This document shows, in pieces, positions 47,357 to 55,886 of a stretch of DNA of 64,000 bases. The notes beneath the pieces are model-generated. The model saw only the letters and a list, made by a program, of their open reading frames with translations, had not been told where the DNA came from and did no database searches. Position 1 is the stretch's first letter. The number at the start of each line of letters is the position of its first letter. The stretch comes from Clostridium sp. MSJ-8 (GTDB lineage Bacteria; Bacillota; Clostridia; Clostridiales; Clostridiaceae). Where the stretch lies: the NCBI RefSeq assembly GCF_018918325.1, contig NZ_JAHLQH010000049.1, positions 124,001-188,000 on the forward strand, read 5' to 3'. The translations under genes and the position numbers were made by a program.

Positions 47357-48760
47357 ATGGTAAAGTATGATTTTTTGATAAAAGATAAAAAAGTGCTTAA
47401 AAATAATAAGGTGTTAGAAATCCTTTATAAAATGTTGAATGAACTTGAAGTTTTAGTATACATTAATAAAGATCTAGCTATGGGAAGATGTAGATATATA
47501 ATAGAATTTTTATATGAAAATTATGCTAGATTATATGGAGAAAGAAATATAAAATATACTAGACTTAAACAGGATAAAAAAATTAGAATTGATGGTTATA
47601 AAAAGGATTATGAGGTTAAGGCAAGTAATATTTTATCTTCTATTGAAGTAAAAGATAAAGAAACTGAGAGAATGCTAGATGAATTATATAATATTATAAA
47701 ATGGATATATTCTAAGGTATCTAATACTATAATTAATATGAGGCAGGATGGAGAAAATATTATAGATAAATCTATTTTAGATTATGAGATTATGTTTGAT
47801 GATAATAATTATCTAGAGGAGCTAAGCCTAAAAGATATAAAACATAAGAGAATAGGATTAGATATATATAATTTTACTACATACGATGATAATGTAATTA
47901 TATATGATAAAAATAAAAACATTATATTTGAAACTGTAGGAAGGACTATAGACAATAATACTAAGGAAGATATAATAGCTGAAATTAATGCAGGTATAGA
48001 TGCTATTAAGGTTGAATATGAGAAACTATATCCTTACATAGAAGCTCTAGAAGAGAGCGCTTTAAAAATTCAAGATAAAAACGTTACTATGGTCAAGGAA
48101 TTAACTGAATATGCGAATTCGTTTGATATAGAAGAAGATAGAAGAAAGGTTTTATTATCAGCATTAAATAAATTAAAAAGAGAAGAAAATAAAATACTTA
48201 ATGGAATATCTGATGCACTTGACAATATTAATAGCAATATAGATGTCTTTATAGACAATTTTTTAGGATTAGAAGATATTTGTGATATGTTAATTCTTTC
48301 AAATTATTTAGATAAAGCTATGTTAAATTTAAACTATCTAAAGGTTTTACATATTGTTTTAAAAGAAGCAGATATAGATTCAGAACGAATATGGTTATGG
48401 GAGAAGATACATAAAATAATAGATAATGCTAAAAATAATGAATTTACTGAAAGAAATTATAAGCAATTATATACGTTAAATGAAGTTAAATGTTTTTTTA
48501 ATATTTATAAGATGCAATATTTAGAAATGTCTTTTCAGTATCAGTGTGAGAGAATGTTTAGTGATTATTATGTAAATAATAATAAAAAAACAGAGTTAGA
48601 AAATCAAAAATTATCTCAACAGGCATTAATAGCAGAAAAGACAAGCATATATAATAATAATTTATTAGAGATCTATAAAAATAGATGTAAAATATTACAG
48701 ACAGTTGGCATAGGGTTTGTAGTAGTAATATTATTTTTAGTAATGTTAAATTATTTATAG
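47357..48760 (+). CDS. Hypothetical tail-anchored coiled-coil protein, 467 aa
   Basis: This is a mostly helical, highly charged cytoplasmic protein with one C-terminal membrane helix (TVGIGFVVVILFLVMLNYL, about 448-466), predicting a tail-anchored topology. Heptad-like stretches occur near 195-290 and 405-445. I recognise no enzymatic motif or family. The start at ATG 47357 follows GAGGAG at a good distance; an ATG at 47330 lacks one. It lies between a repeat block and the two-component system, convergent with the histidine kinase gene. Being bracketed by mobile-like repeats, it may be part of the same accessory cassette. Confidence 0.65.
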   Translation: MVKYDFLIKDKKVLKNNKVLEILYKMLNELEVLVYINKDLAMGRCRYIIEFLYENYARLYGERNIKYTRLKQDKKIRIDGYKKDYEVKASNILSSIEVKDKETERMLDELYNIIKWIYSKVSNTIINMRQDGENIIDKSILDYEIMFDDNNYLEELSLKDIKHKRIGLDIYNFTTYDDNVIIYDKNKNIIFETVGRTIDNNTKEDIIAEINAGIDAIKVEYEKLYPYIEALEESALKIQDKNVTMVKELTEYANSFDIEEDRRKVLLSALNKLKREENKILNGISDALDNINSNIDVFIDNFLGLEDICDMLILSNYLDKAMLNLNYLKVLHIVLKEADIDSERIWLWEKIHKIIDNAKNNEFTERNYKQLYTLNEVKCFFNIYKMQYLEMSFQYQCERMFSDYYVNNNKKTELENQKLSQQALIAEKTSIYNNNLLEIYKNRCKILQTVGIGFVVVILFLVMLNYL

Positions 48761-48810
48761 GCTCTCTAAATTAAAGTATAAACATTACTTATATTCCTTA
48801 CTTAAGTAAC

Positions 48811-50100
48811 TTATAGAAAAAGTTTAATAGAGAATGTAGTACCACCACCTAAAGTATCAGATACAGATAAGGTGCCTTTAAGTAGTTTTATTATTTCATG
48901 TGCTATAGATAATCCTAAACCAAAATTACTTTTACTATTTCTAGAGTTATCCACTCTATAGAATGGTTCAAATATGTGAATTTTATCTGTATCACTTATG
49001 CCTATTCCATTATCAATAACTAATATTTCTATATATGTATTAGTTAATTGAAGTTTCAGAGTTACTGTTCCATTGACTTTGCAATAATTAAATGCATTAT
49101 TAATTAGAATGGATAGTACTTGAATTAACCTTTCTTTATCGCATATATATCTAGGAAAAATAGTATCTTCAATATCTAAAACAAAATTAATAGATTTTTC
49201 TTTTGCCATAATTTCAAAATATTCATAACTATCAATTACTATTGTATCTATTTCTTCTTCATTTAGATTGATACTCCAACTATTTGCATTTGCACTAGCT
49301 AAAAGCAACATGTCATTAATCAAATTAGACATTCTATTACCTTCTGAATTAATAGTTTGTATAAATCTATTACTTTCTTCTAGTGTTTTAGTTTTCTTTA
49401 AGGCAGATGCGCTAGATAGAATAACTGCTAGAGGAGATCTTAATTCATGAGATGCAGCAGCAATAAACCTGTCTTGTCTTTTTTTGCTATCTATAATAGG
49501 TGCAATAGCTTTTTTAGAAAATAGATAAGCAAATATAGTTAATAATATAATAGCAAAAAAATCTATTAATATATAAAATATTATTTGACGATGTAGTTGT
49601 TTATAATAATTATCTAGAGAATGCATTAAAACAACAGAAATATAACTATCGTTTTTGGGAATTAGTCCCAATGAAATAAAAAATTTTTGGTTTTTAAATA
49701 CTGTGGTAAAATCTATACTTGTATATATCTTAAGATTAAGTTCGGTATCGTTTATGTCAAAAGAATATTTTTCTTTTCCGATTTTAATACATTTATCAAC
49801 TAATTTTTTATAATTTTTATCTGTATGAAATTCAGTGATTTTAAGTGGTGTATTATTTTCAGATATATACATGGTGTAATTGCCATTGAATTCTGATTGT
49901 GTAAGCCATTGAAGAGATAAAGTCTCTTGAGCTTGTATGTATGAATAGCATGATGTTGCATTATTAGTAAATGTATTATAATCTGTTGTATATAAGTTCT
50001 TCTGGAAGAAACTTAAAGCTATTGTTGACGTTAATACAAGTATTATACTAGTTATGATTGTGCATATTAGTGTTAAGTTTATTTGAAGTTTTTTAAACAT
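48811..50100 (-). CDS. Two-component sensor histidine kinase
   Basis: This 429-aa membrane kinase has helices at about 9-32 and 172-195 flanking an extracytoplasmic sensor of about 140 residues without a known fold. The phospho-acceptor is His218 in FIAAASHELRSPLAVI (HisKA), and the HATPase_c boxes are NNAFNYC (N), DNGIGISDTD (G1), FEPFYR (F) and NFGLGLSIA (G2). A separate HAMP is short or absent. It overlaps the response regulator gene by 8 bp and is translated after it. The divergent neighbours encode the transport locus that it probably senses or controls. Confidence 0.93.
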   Translation of the reverse strand: MFKKLQINLTLICTIITSIILVLTSTIALSFFQKNLYTTDYNTFTNNATSCYSYIQAQETLSLQWLTQSEFNGNYTMYISENNTPLKITEFHTDKNYKKLVDKCIKIGKEKYSFDINDTELNLKIYTSIDFTTVFKNQKFFISLGLIPKNDSYISVVLMHSLDNYYKQLHRQIIFYILIDFFAIILLTIFAYLFSKKAIAPIIDSKKRQDRFIAAASHELRSPLAVILSSASALKKTKTLEESNRFIQTINSEGNRMSNLINDMLLLASANANSWSINLNEEEIDTIVIDSYEYFEIMAKEKSINFVLDIEDTIFPRYICDKERLIQVLSILINNAFNYCKVNGTVTLKLQLTNTYIEILVIDNGIGISDTDKIHIFEPFYRVDNSRNSKSNFGLGLSIAHEIIKLLKGTLSVSDTLGGGTTFSIKLFL

Positions 50101-50776
50101 CTTTTTTCTCCAGTCTATAGCCTATTCCGCGTATAGTTTTTATTGTTAAATTGCTTCCTATTGATTTTAATCTTCTTCTAACAAGATAAATATAGTTATC
50201 TAGGTTGCCATCTTCTACTTCAGCATAACTTCCCCATACATAAGATAATAATTTTTCTCTTGATAGAGTAGAATTGGGATATTTTAGAAAGAAAGAAAAT
50301 AAAGCTCCTTCTTTTTTAGATAATGAGCATGAATTGTTACCACAAGATAGGATACGTTTATTTTCTTCGTAAGATATATCTAAGTAATTAATTATATCAG
50401 CAGTATCTGTAATTTGCTTAGGTCTTCTAGTTATACATCTTATTCTAGCCATAAGTTCTTGAAAATCAAATGGTTTAATGACATAATCATCAGCTCCAGT
50501 ATCAAGACCTAAAATTCTATCGTTAATAGTGCTTAAAGCAGTAAGCATAATAATAGGAGTTGATATTTTGGCTTCTCTTGCTTTTTTTAAGATTGATATT
50601 CCATCTAAGCTAGGTAGCATTCTATCTAATATGATTAAATCATGGTTATCATTTAAAATATATGTTAATCCATCTTCACCATCATTACAAATATCTATAT
50701 CAAAATTCTCATTAATAAATTCAAATTTTAATGCTTCACATAATTTTATGTCGTCTTCAATTAATAGTATTTTCAT
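50093..50776 (-). CDS. OmpR/PhoB-family response regulator
   Basis: This 227-aa regulator has a receiver domain (acidic pocket Glu7-Asp8-Asp9, phospho-acceptor Asp51 in LIILDRMLPSLDG, then TALST and KPF near 100-104) and a C-terminal winged helix (about 130-225) ending in the usual YLVRRRLK...IRGIGYRLE. It is the first gene of the RR-HK operon. Genes on the other side of its promoter region carry direct repeats with 11-bp period overlapping the -35 position, the classic binding geometry for this family, so they are its probable targets. Confidence 0.95.
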   Translation of the reverse strand: MKILLIEDDIKLCEALKFEFINENFDIDICNDGEDGLTYILNDNHDLIILDRMLPSLDGISILKKAREAKISTPIIMLTALSTINDRILGLDTGADDYVIKPFDFQELMARIRCITRRPKQITDTADIINYLDISYEENKRILSCGNNSCSLSKKEGALFSFFLKYPNSTLSREKLLSYVWGSYAEVEDGNLDNYIYLVRRRLKSIGSNLTIKTIRGIGYRLEKKDV

Positions 50777-50909
50777 TAAGTATCACGCCCTTCAGTAGAT
50801 ATTATATCAAAAAGTTCGTAATATTTAATAAAAATTTGTCTATAAATTGCATAAAAATTATTTATTATGTGCTATATATCATTAAAAATGAGAAATAATA
50901 TATAGTATT

Positions 50910-50942
50910 TTAGAGAAAACTTAGAGATTAAATTGTTATAAT
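50910..50942 (+). promoter_or_regulatory. Direct-repeat operator and -10 box, upstream of the truncated lipoprotein gene
   Basis: TTAGAGA at 50910-50916 and 50921-50927 start 11 bp apart; TATAAT at 50937-50942 follows 9 nt later, so the repeats cover the -35 position as in activator-dependent OmpR/PhoB promoters. A further ATTAGAGATT occurs at 50953-50962. Confidence 0.7.
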
Positions 50943-50973
50943 TTTAGATGAAATTAGAGATTGGGGTGTTATC

Positions 50974-51642
50974 ATGAAGAAGGTTACAATAATAATTACA
51001 GTTATGTTTATGGTATTTTTCTTGTTAACTGTAGGAATAGGTTGCAAAGATATAAGAGTAAAGTCAGAACATAGTTATGTAGAAGATGAGTATTCTTTTC
51101 CTGATAATATACAAGATATATTAGATGTATCAATGCTTGATAATGGTAAACTTGCAGTGATTGGAAGAGCGTATTTAAAAAATAGTACATTTAGTGATAA
51201 TATTGATGAACCATTAAGATATTATGAATCTAGTGATAATGGAGAATCGTGGAGAGAGAAAAAGCTAAGAATACCTAAGAAGAATGATGAAAAATTTATA
51301 GAATATGAGGAAGGAAAAATTTTAGGAGATGGTTCATTTATATTTTCTATAAGGGAATATACTAAACAAGAATTAATCAAAATTGATTCTATAAAAACAA
51401 TAAGTGAAGATGAGGATAAAGAAAACAGAGATAATAATCCTATTAGAATAGTAAGAGGAGATTCAAAGGGAAATTTGACAGAGATACCAAGTGACAAATT
51501 GCCTATAAATGAATATAAGATAGAGGCGGTTAATAACAGATATGTATATTTAAGAAAAGATGACTCATTAGAGATAATACAATTTGACATAGATAATGAA
51601 GAGATTACTAATATAATAAGTTTAGATAATAAACGTCAATAG
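50974..51642 (+). CDS. Lipoprotein with Asp-box, truncated paralogue of the next gene
   Basis: 222 aa. The signal helix (about 3-22) ends GIGC, a slightly weak lipobox (Cys24 region). The rest matches the first 200 residues of the next lipoprotein throughout (for example VEDEYSFPDNIQDILDVSMLDNGKLAVIG against VEEEYKFIDGMTYILDIKVMDNGKIALLG), including the Asp-box SSDNGESW. It stops cleanly at the end of the propeller-like part and lacks the solute-binding domain. It has its own promoter with the same operator. It may be a standalone sensor or decoy, or a partial duplicate that has become stable. Confidence 0.75.
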   Translation: MKKVTIIITVMFMVFFLLTVGIGCKDIRVKSEHSYVEDEYSFPDNIQDILDVSMLDNGKLAVIGRAYLKNSTFSDNIDEPLRYYESSDNGESWREKKLRIPKKNDEKFIEYEEGKILGDGSFIFSIREYTKQELIKIDSIKTISEDEDKENRDNNPIRIVRGDSKGNLTEIPSDKLPINEYKIEAVNNRYVYLRKDDSLEIIQFDIDNEEITNIISLDNKRQ

Positions 51643-51700
51643 AAAATATGGATTTTATTCAATTGAGAATATATTATTATTATAAGCATAGGTTGTAAAT

Positions 51701-51733
51701 TTAGAGAAATTTTAGAGATTACATTGATATAAT
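51701..51733 (+). promoter_or_regulatory. Second copy of the direct-repeat operator and -10 box
   Basis: TTAGAGA at 51701-51707 and 51712-51718 (11-bp period) with TATAAT at 51728-51733. Repeat period and 9-nt distance to the -10 box are identical to the site at 50910-50942. Confidence 0.75.
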
Positions 51734-51765
51734 TTAACCGTAGGGTTAAGGAGGAAACTAGATAA

Positions 51766-54150
51766 ATGAATATATTGAAAAGGCTAACTATTATTTTTAT
51801 AATAATGATTCTTTTAATTACAATGATATCTGGGTGCAAAGATGGAAAAAAAGAACCAAAATCAAAGGGAAGGTATGTAGAGGAAGAATATAAATTTATA
51901 GATGGAATGACATATATATTAGACATAAAAGTTATGGATAATGGCAAAATAGCATTGCTAGGACAAATAAATAATGAAAGTAAAGATAGTTTTACTATAG
52001 ATAAGACTAGATATTATGAGTCGACTGATAATGGACAAAGCTGGACAGAAAAAGAAGTTAATTTGCCATCAAAAATAGATGATAAATTTTTAAATTATGA
52101 ACAAGGGGAAATATTAGATGATGGGTCTTTTGTATTTATAGTAAATGAATACACTCAAGAAGACATAGATAAAATAAATGAAGAAATGCAATCATTTGAA
52201 GATAAAACAAACATAAATGAAGAGTACGTAGAAGAGGAGTATGATCAAAGTATTTCTTCATCAAATATATCTAAACTTGTTAAAATTGATAGAAAAGGAA
52301 ATATTACAGAAATACATGATGACAATATAAATATAAATGATACAGGAATATTAGGAGAAGAAAATGGTTATTTATATCTTAATACTTATGATAAACCCAA
52401 TATAATTCAAATGGATATTAATGAAAATAAAGTTATAAGAATTATAAAAACAGAAGGAGATTATATTGGAGAGGCAATTATATTAAATAATAGGATATAT
52501 GTCAACAACTATGATAATGTAATAGAATATAATACAGAAGATGGAAGCAAAATAGGTAAAGATAATATGCTATCTAAGAATACAATGTCGAATTTGACCT
52601 ATGCTATTAGTTCGGATAAAAAGACTTTATATCAAGCAGGAGAGGATGGTGTATATAGCTATTCTGTAGGAAATAAAATAAATGAACAATTAATAGATGG
52701 TAGTATGACAACTTTTGGAGATGATGATTACATAATAGATAAATTTTTAGAGACAGCAGATAATGAGTTTCTTGCAGTTTTTTACAATTCGTCTGGAAAT
52801 AAAATTATAATGAAGCATTATTATTATGATAAAGATGTAGATAGTAAACCAGATAAAGAACTAACGGTATATTCTTTATATGAAGATTCTTATTTGAAGC
52901 AAAATATAGTTAAATATCAAAAAGAACATTCGGATGTATATATAAATTATGAAATAGGAATAGACACTAATGATAATGAGGATGATATGCCTAGCGAAAG
53001 TGATGCAATAAAAACTCTTAATACTGAAATAATGGCAGGAAAAGGTCCAGATATAATATATTTAGATGGTTTGCAAGAAAATTCATATATAGATAAAGGG
53101 CTACTTGTAGATCTCTCAGATGTAGCAAATAGTTTTAAGGATAAAGAATACCTGACTAAAATATTAAAAGGTAGCAGTGTAAATGGGAAGATATATTCGT
53201 TGTCTATGTATTTTAGAATTCCAGTGATATTTAATAATACTAATAAAAATGTAAGTAATTTAAATGAGTTAGCAGAAGCAGCTAGTGAAGTTAAAGGAAG
53301 CTATAAAGGTGATATAGTATTACCTATTGAAGCAGATGAAATGCTTTATTATTTTTATAAAACTTGTGGAGTAGGAATTCTAAATGAAGATAGAACACTT
53401 AATGAAGAAAAACTAAAAGAATATTTAGAAGATGTAAAAACAATATATACAGCATCTAAAGATAGTCATTTAGAAAGTACTATAAAAGAACATAAAGAAA
53501 TACTTGATAATTATGGTAAATGTAGTGATGCAACAGAAGAGAGCTTTGCAAAAAGTATGTATTTTGATAACTATTTAAATTGGGATGTTACAGCTGCTTT
53601 AGATGAAATACCAGCTTTTTCACTATGTACATTATATTCTACTCAAGATGTTGTTACTTACAATAAAATTATACAAGGATATTCTAGTTTAAATTATTCA
53701 AAGTGGCTAGGTTTAGATAATAAATCAATAATGAATTTGGGCAAGATAGGGATATCATCTAAGAGCAAAGAACAAGAATTAGCTAAACATTTTATAAAGA
53801 CATTATTTAGTGAAAAATATCAAAATAATTCTAGAGATTCTATGAATTTTTCTGTAAATAAGAAAATATTAAAACAATCATTGCAAGATGAAGAAACTTT
53901 ATCAGGAACTATGGAATGGCTTAGCCAAGATGGAGATGAAGATGTGTGGATAGATATGGAGCCTCTTAAATCTGAAGAAGTAGATAAATTTATAGAAATG
54001 GTTGATTCATATGGTGGTTCTAAAGATGCTGATACTAAGATAATTGATGACACAATAGAAGATATGGTTTCTTATGTTAAGGGGGAAAAAAATATGGATG
54101 AAACATTAGCTATAATAAACAAAAAATTAAAGGTTTATTTATCAGAATAG
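51766..54150 (+). CDS. Lipoprotein: Asp-box propeller-like domain fused to an ABC solute-binding protein
   Basis: 794 aa. Signal peptide with lipobox ISGC (Cys near 25). Residues about 35-360 have Asp-box STDNGQSW and repeated beta strands (KLVKIDRKGNITEI, NRIYVNNYDNVIEYNTEDG, KTLYQAGEDGVYSY) that read as a propeller. Residues about 365-790 are a family-1 extracellular solute-binding protein (KELTVYSLYEDSYLKQNIVKYQ, TLNTEIMAGKGPDIIYLDG, GKIYSLSMYFRIPVIF). Such a fusion is unusual: the propeller could present or sense a ligand next to the binding protein. It heads the transport operon with two permeases. AAGGAGG precedes the ATG. The ligand is unknown, with sugars most likely from the permease class. 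Confidence 0.85.
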   Translation: MNILKRLTIIFIIMILLITMISGCKDGKKEPKSKGRYVEEEYKFIDGMTYILDIKVMDNGKIALLGQINNESKDSFTIDKTRYYESTDNGQSWTEKEVNLPSKIDDKFLNYEQGEILDDGSFVFIVNEYTQEDIDKINEEMQSFEDKTNINEEYVEEEYDQSISSSNISKLVKIDRKGNITEIHDDNININDTGILGEENGYLYLNTYDKPNIIQMDINENKVIRIIKTEGDYIGEAIILNNRIYVNNYDNVIEYNTEDGSKIGKDNMLSKNTMSNLTYAISSDKKTLYQAGEDGVYSYSVGNKINEQLIDGSMTTFGDDDYIIDKFLETADNEFLAVFYNSSGNKIIMKHYYYDKDVDSKPDKELTVYSLYEDSYLKQNIVKYQKEHSDVYINYEIGIDTNDNEDDMPSESDAIKTLNTEIMAGKGPDIIYLDGLQENSYIDKGLLVDLSDVANSFKDKEYLTKILKGSSVNGKIYSLSMYFRIPVIFNNTNKNVSNLNELAEAASEVKGSYKGDIVLPIEADEMLYYFYKTCGVGILNEDRTLNEEKLKEYLEDVKTIYTASKDSHLESTIKEHKEILDNYGKCSDATEESFAKSMYFDNYLNWDVTAALDEIPAFSLCTLYSTQDVVTYNKIIQGYSSLNYSKWLGLDNKSIMNLGKIGISSKSKEQELAKHFIKTLFSEKYQNNSRDSMNFSVNKKILKQSLQDEETLSGTMEWLSQDGDEDVWIDMEPLKSEEVDKFIEMVDSYGGSKDADTKIIDDTIEDMVSYVKGEKNMDETLAIINKKLKVYLSE

Positions 54151-54164
54151 GAAAGGGCATTTTA

Positions 54165-55037
54165 ATGAGAAATATTATGAAAAAAAATAAAAATAACTTT
54201 ATAAAAGAAAAATTTAATAAAAAAGCTCTTATATTTATTCTACCAAGTATTATAGGTGTAAGTATTTTTATGTTAATACCATTTATTGATGTGTTTATAA
54301 GATCATTTCAAAATGAAGTTCTTAGAGATTTTGTTTTCTTAGATAATTATAAAGAAATATTTACTAATGATGCTTTTAAACTTGCTAGTAAAAATACAAT
54401 AAGATTTGTGTTAGTGTGTATACCATTATTACTTATAATTTCTCTTGTAATAGCAGTTATAATTAATAGATTCTTTAGAAATTCAGAGAGGCTTACTACA
54501 GCATTTCTTATTCCTATGGCTATACCTATAGCTTCAGTGGTTCTTATATGGAAAATTGTATTTCATGAGCATGGACTATTAAATAGTTTATTAAATGATG
54601 TAGGAATACATGGAATAGATTGGATGAATAGTAAATATGCTTTTTGGGTTCTTGTAGTAACCTATATATGGAAAAACATGGGCTATACAATAATATTATG
54701 GATGGCAGGATTAAGTGTTATACCAAATGAAGTATATGAAGCTGCAAGAGTAGATGGCGCATCAGAAGTGAAATGCTTTACTAAAATTACATTACCAATA
54801 CTTAAACCAACATTGTATACAATTACTGTATTATCATTATTAAATTCATTTAAGGTATTTAGAGAAGCATATCTTATAGCAGGAAATTATCCTGATGAAA
54901 GCATGTATATGTTACAGCATACATTTAATAACTGGTTTAGAGATTTAGCTTTTGGAAAAATATCAGCAGCTTCTATTGTTATGGCAGCTGTAACATTAGT
55001 TTTAATATTATTTTTGCAAAAGAGTTGGGAGAAGTAA
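54165..55037 (+). CDS. Sugar-type ABC importer permease (UgpA/MalF-like)
   Basis: This 290-aa protein has six helices. The EAA loop that contacts the ATPase is EVYEAARVDGASEVKCFTKITLPILKP (about 188-214). It pairs with the next gene as a heterodimer of the MalFG type and would receive solute from the lipoprotein encoded 14 bp upstream. No ATPase gene lies in the locus, so a shared MsmK/UgpC-type ATPase elsewhere is expected if it imports. Confidence 0.93.
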   Translation: MRNIMKKNKNNFIKEKFNKKALIFILPSIIGVSIFMLIPFIDVFIRSFQNEVLRDFVFLDNYKEIFTNDAFKLASKNTIRFVLVCIPLLLIISLVIAVIINRFFRNSERLTTAFLIPMAIPIASVVLIWKIVFHEHGLLNSLLNDVGIHGIDWMNSKYAFWVLVVTYIWKNMGYTIILWMAGLSVIPNEVYEAARVDGASEVKCFTKITLPILKPTLYTITVLSLLNSFKVFREAYLIAGNYPDESMYMLQHTFNNWFRDLAFGKISAASIVMAAVTLVLILFLQKSWEK

Positions 55038-55040
55038 GAT

Positions 55041-55883
55041 ATGAAGAAAAAGATAATAAAATTTATAATAATTGCACTTGCAGTGTTTATGATTGTTCCA
55101 ATAATATTCATAATAGTTGGATCTATTACTAGTCCAGAAGAATTAAAGGATTATTTAGGTCCAGTCCTTCAAAATAAAGAAGGTTTTGCAACATTACCGC
55201 TTTTACCTAATTATCCTACACTTAAATCGCTAGTAAAGTTGCTTTTAGATAGTCCAGAATTTTTTGTTATGTTTTGGAACTCTTTACTTATGGTCTTTTT
55301 TGTTTTGTTAGGACAAGCACTTATTGCTACTCCAGCAGCATGGGCATTTGCTCAATATAAGTTTCCATGTAGAAAAGCATTATTTACTTTATATATAGTG
55401 GCTATGCTTATGCCATTTCAAGTTACAATGTTATCATCTTATTTAGTTTTAGATAAGTTTCATATGATTAATACGACTCTTAGTTTAATAGTGCCAGGAA
55501 TATTTTCAACATTTCCAGTATTTATAATGTATAGATTTTTTGAAAATGTACCTAAGGATGTCATAGAAGCAGCTAGAATAGATGGCGCTAGCGAATTTAA
55601 GATATTCTTCAAAATTGGATTGCCATTAGGTATTCCTGGAATAATATCTTCAATGATATTAGGTTTTATAGAATATTGGAACTTAATAGAACAACCAATA
55701 ACATTTATAAAAGATCAGAGTAAATGGCCATTATCTTTATTTTTACCAAATATAAGCTTGGAAAATGCTGATATGGCATTTATAGCATCACTAGTAACAT
55801 TATTTACTTCACTTGTGATTTTCTTCGCAGGTCAAAAGTATTTAAAACAAGGAATATCAGCAACTTGTGGAAAGGAAGAATAA
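55041..55883 (+). CDS. Sugar-type ABC importer permease (UgpE/MalG-like)
   Basis: This 280-aa protein has six helices, with EAA loop DVIEAARIDGASEFKIFFKIGLPLGIPG (about 173-200) and a C-terminus of the MalG class. It starts 3 bp after the stop of its partner, so translation is probably coupled, and it is followed 3 bp later by the HlyD-like gene. Confidence 0.93.
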   Translation: MKKKIIKFIIIALAVFMIVPIIFIIVGSITSPEELKDYLGPVLQNKEGFATLPLLPNYPTLKSLVKLLLDSPEFFVMFWNSLLMVFFVLLGQALIATPAAWAFAQYKFPCRKALFTLYIVAMLMPFQVTMLSSYLVLDKFHMINTTLSLIVPGIFSTFPVFIMYRFFENVPKDVIEAARIDGASEFKIFFKIGLPLGIPGIISSMILGFIEYWNLIEQPITFIKDQSKWPLSLFLPNISLENADMAFIASLVTLFTSLVIFFAGQKYLKQGISATCGKEE

Positions 55884-55886
55884 TTT

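Noticed and set aside
50974-51642. Frameshifted first part of the next gene
   Set aside because: It has its own signal peptide, promoter, operator and clean stop, and the next gene is complete, so it is a duplicate rather than a broken gene.
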